64,000 bases of DNA from Weissella confusa. GTDB taxonomy: Bacteria > Bacillota > Bacilli > Lactobacillales > Lactobacillaceae. Below the pieces are notes generated by a model. The model was not told the DNA's origin. It saw nothing but the letters and a program-made list of their open reading frames with translations, and ran no database searches. The position numbers were made by a program, and so were the translations under genes. The stretch is taken from positions 684,501 to 748,500 of the forward strand of contig CP168942.1 in the NCBI GenBank assembly GCA_041871065.1, read 5' to 3'. Position 1 is the stretch's first letter; each line of letters opens with the position of its first letter. Below, piece by piece: positions 60,831-64,000 of this stretch.

Positions 60831-63800
60831 GATGCTGGAACGCGTTCTGGAACCTTCGATAACGATACCAACACAGACCAAACTTACTACGTTTACTTGA
60901 AGCACAACACGACTGATGTCGTCGGTGGTAAGGACGGAAATGCAACATGGACAGTTAGGTCGACAGTGCGATACTTCTATGAAGATGGCAAGACGGTTGC
61001 CGCCACAGCGAATGTGCGTTCAACAACCTTTACGGCAACCATAACTTATGATGCGGTAACTGGCGAAGAATTAGCGACGAAGTGGGATGCGGATAGCTAC
61101 ACATTTACGGATGTTGATTCACCTGTTATTCAGGGGTACATCGCTGATTTGTCAGCGGCTGGAGCAGCGACTGTTAGCTATGATTCAGCCAGTGTGGGAT
61201 TCCGAGTAATCTATAAGGCGCTGGGTGCTTGGACGCCAAGCTTCCCAGATACGACGCCAGATAATCCGCCAACTGATGTCACGTATCCAAACGACCCAAC
61301 GGATCCAACACAACCTGATCGCACGAATCCATCAGTGCCTGTTGTACCGTATGTGCCTGGATATACGCCAGAATTACCTGATGGTACGCCGTTGACGCCG
61401 GTTAATCCGAGTGATCCAACTGGTGGATACTTGCCACCAGATGTGCCGGCAGATCCAACGACTGACACGACAATTGTTTATCATGCGAATGATCAAACCG
61501 TCACTGTTAACTACATTTACGTTGCGGATGATGGCACCCGTACAGTCGTGCATACTGAATCATTTGATGGTAAATCGAACGCAACTTATACGCACGAACT
61601 GTGGGATTACGAGAATAATCCAGACCAGTCTTATGTTTTGGTATCTAAGGATGCCGGTGCTGAGAGCGGTACGTTCGATGCTGACGATGATGAGACACAA
61701 GTTTATAACGTTATTTTGGCGATTGGAACGGAATCGGTACCAGGTGGTAAGGATGATGACCCAAACCAAAGCGACTACACAAAGACGATTACCCGTACGA
61801 TTCGTTACGTCGACCAAGATGGTAATCAAATGGTGGATGCGAACGGTGAGTTGGTGCCAGATGATATCATCAGTCACACCTTTACGGCAACGGTTACTTA
61901 TAAGGTTGATTCAAATGTACCGGTTTCGATTGAATGGCCTAATGATTCGGCCACGTTCACTGCGGTTAAGAGTCCAGTTATTACTGGATATGTTGCCGAT
62001 GTAACACAAGTTGATTCTGACTTAATCGACCACAATGACACGGATATAAAATACACAGTTACGTATAAGCCGATGGGAAGTTGGACGCCAAGTTTCCCAC
62101 CAAATACTGAGAACGTGCCAAGTGATCCGATTCAATATCCAAACGATCCAAATAATCCAACGGATAATGAAACGCCACATGACCCCGCTGAGCCAGGTGA
62201 CCCAGTTATTCCGTATGTACCGGGTTACACGCCGGAAGGGCCTGATGGCACACCATTGAAGCCGGTTGATCCAGAAAATCCATCAGCTGGTTATATTCCA
62301 CCAGCTCCAACGAATCCAACTGGGGATACAACGATTAATTACACACGCAATACGCAACAAGTCATCGTTCGTTATATCGACGACACGACCGGTTCGGAAG
62401 TAACTGAACTTCGTCAAACGTTCTCGGGTGAAACTGATCAAGCTTATACGAACACGTTGTCTGATTATGCAAAGCTTGGTTATACGTTTGTTAGTGCTGA
62501 AGCGGGCGCAACTGCCGGAACTTACGACCGCGATGACACCGCAAATCAAATTTATGTGGTTCATTTGGATCACGGTACGGTGGTTGTTGATGGTGGTCGT
62601 GAAGATGATCCAAACCACGACAGTTACACGTCTACGGTTAAATCGACGGTGCACTATGTCTATGAAGCTGATAATGCAACGGCCAAGCCTGATAGTGTAC
62701 AGGAAAAGACGTTTACAGCATCAGTGACTTATGACGCGGTAACTGGCGAAGTTGTTTCGATTGTTTGGCCAACTGAAGAACAGAGTTTTGACGATGTTCA
62801 AACGCCAGTTATTGACGGTTACTTTGCTAGTGAAGGTTCAGTTGCTGGTGGCGCGGTTGATTACAACGATGCAAGTCGTGAAGAAACTGTCACTTACACG
62901 AAGCTAGGTTCTTGGATTCCACACGTGCCTGATTTGCCAGAAGATGAGCAATTGAAGACGCGTGTCTATCCAAATGATCCAAACGATGCCTCAAAGGTTT
63001 GGACACGTGATGATCCAAACTACGTTGAAGTACCAGTGCCATATATCCCAGGATATACGCCTACGACCGACGGTAGCAGCACACCTTTGGAACAAATTGA
63101 TCCAAACGATGTGACGAAGGGCTACTACCCACCAGCTGTGCCGGACAACCCGGCCGCGGATACGCCGATTTACTATGTGGCACATCCACAAACATTGGTG
63201 GTTGTTTATGTCGACGTTTCATCAGGAACCGAAGTCGAAGTTACTGAGCTACAACAAACTTTGACGGGAACAACGAACGCGGCTTACACGAACACGTTGT
63301 CAGATTATGCTGCTCGTGGTTATGTTCTAGTTAAGCAAGATGCAACCGCAACGGCTGGGACGTATGACGACGCAGATAACGTGACCCAATTTGCTAAGGT
63401 TTACTTGGACCACGGCACGGTTGTAGTCACGCCGGATAACCCTGGTGATCCAGGTAATCCGATGTACCCAGATGTACCTGGAACGCCAACTTGGCCAGGT
63501 GGAACTGACCTCGACGGCGTTAAGCAGACGATTAATGGTGTCATCAATTATCAGTATGAAAACGGAGATGAAGCATTCCCAGATGTCACGCGTACAGTAA
63601 CGTTTGAGCGTTCAATCACACTGGATGCCGTGACTGGTGAACAAATTTCAACAACGGACTGGGTTGTAACGGCTGGTGATGATGACTGGCCAGAGACACC
63701 AAGTCCGGTGAAGGAAGGTTACTATGCTGATATCTCAGATATTTCGGCGGTAACGATTGCACCGGGTGATTTCGACCGTAGCTATATGGTGACGTACTAC

Positions 63801-64000
63801 CCAATGGGTCAGTACGTACCAGTATTCCCAGAAGGTACTGAAAACGTGCCAAGTGACCCAATTACGTATCCAAATGACCCAGATAATCCTGGTGATCCTT
63901 TGGAGCCGGGTCAGGGAACGCCGGATACACCAGGCGACACGGATAATCCAACCTTGCCATACGTTCCTGGGTTCACACCAGAAGGACCAGATGGCACGCC
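60654..64000 (+). repeat. Four long tandem Mub-type repeat units
   Basis: Units begin with Q-x-hydrophobic-Y-I/V at 60654, 61494, 62358 and 63189, so spacings are 840, 864 and 831 bases (280, 288, 277 codons); the last is cut by the window end. Each has a MucBP-like domain ending GTYDxDD...HGTVVV, a Muc_B2-like domain, and a linker with YPNDPxxP and VPYVPGYTP. The units are diverged at DNA level, indicating old duplications. Confidence 0.8.
60831..64000 (+). pseudogene. Giant surface adhesin, repeat region after the premature stop (partial)
   Basis: The same frame is open from 60831 to the window end, over 1056 codons, and begins DAGTRSGTFDND, which completes the MucBP-like unit cut by the stop. 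In the fourth unit the matching place reads KQDATATAGTYDD with Gln coded CAA, so the stop is best explained as CAA to TAA. Contents: alternating MucBP-like, Muc_B2-like (VTYKPMGSWTPSFP) and Pro-rich linker segments (VPYVPGYTPEGPDGTP). No ribosome site or start is evident after the stop. The C-terminus and any LPXTG motif lie beyond the window. Confidence 0.75.

Noticed and set aside
1..64000. CRISPR arrays, prophage modules, insertion sequences, tRNA or rRNA genes
   Set aside because: No short regularly spaced repeats, transposase, integrase or phage structural genes, and no tRNA or rRNA-like sequence, were recognised.

Overview
The window looks like chromosome of a lactic acid bacterium of the Leuconostoc-Weissella branch, most likely Weissella (W. 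cibaria or W. confusa type). Reasons: mid-40s GC by eye, very heavy use of TTG for leucine and AAG/AAC codons, an acetyl-pathway lysine operon, a maltose phosphorylase operon, a large Mub-type adhesin, a VanX-like dipeptidase, and no aerobic or sporulation genes. The genus is an inference; no database was searched.

Layout. 1-11.0 kb: the end of purB, a CsbD-like gene, and a complete type II fatty acid synthesis operon (fabZ1-fabT-fabH-acpP-fabK-fabD-fabG-fabF-accB-fabZ2-accC-accD-accA) behind one sigma-A promoter with two FabT-type operators. 11-24.3 kb: housekeeping units, each with its own promoter and terminator: rpiA, pgm, an orphan YoeB toxin, a serine hydrolase, lemA-htpX, rlmD, an oxidoreductase with a cre site, a DEAD-box helicase, rex, a candidate small RNA, sortase A, a DtxR-family regulator, and folT under a tetrahydrofolate riboswitch. 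24.7-37.8 kb: thrB with a LacI-type regulator and an unknown protein, then lysC transcribed leftwards away from a lysine-riboswitch operon alr-lysA-dapH-deacetylase-dapA-dapB-patA, followed by asd. Aspartokinase, asd and the dap genes together make diaminopimelate and lysine for the cell wall; alr adds D-alanine under the same switch.

37.9-41.8 kb is the odd region: a frameshifted unknown gene, a 548-base stretch that folds into a closed multi-branch RNA with more than 100 Watson-Crick pairs, a strongly expressed-looking 28-residue hydrophobic peptide gene with a structured 3' region, an orphan peptide-binding protein without any cysteine, and a prolyl aminopeptidase broken by one stop codon. 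41.9-48.8 kb: a VanX-like dipeptidase, a second PatA-like aminotransferase, a GntR-controlled ABC exporter and a MacAB-like exporter. 48.9-56.9 kb: malR diverging from a maltose operon (transporter, GH13 glycosidase, GH65 phosphorylase, beta-phosphoglucomutase) with three cre sites and a MalR-like palindrome between them, then an ECF substrate-binding component. 57.2 kb to the end: a giant repeat adhesin interrupted by a single in-frame TAA and running off the window.

The strongest candidate for something undescribed is the giant structured RNA at 38329-38876 with its small-peptide neighbour.
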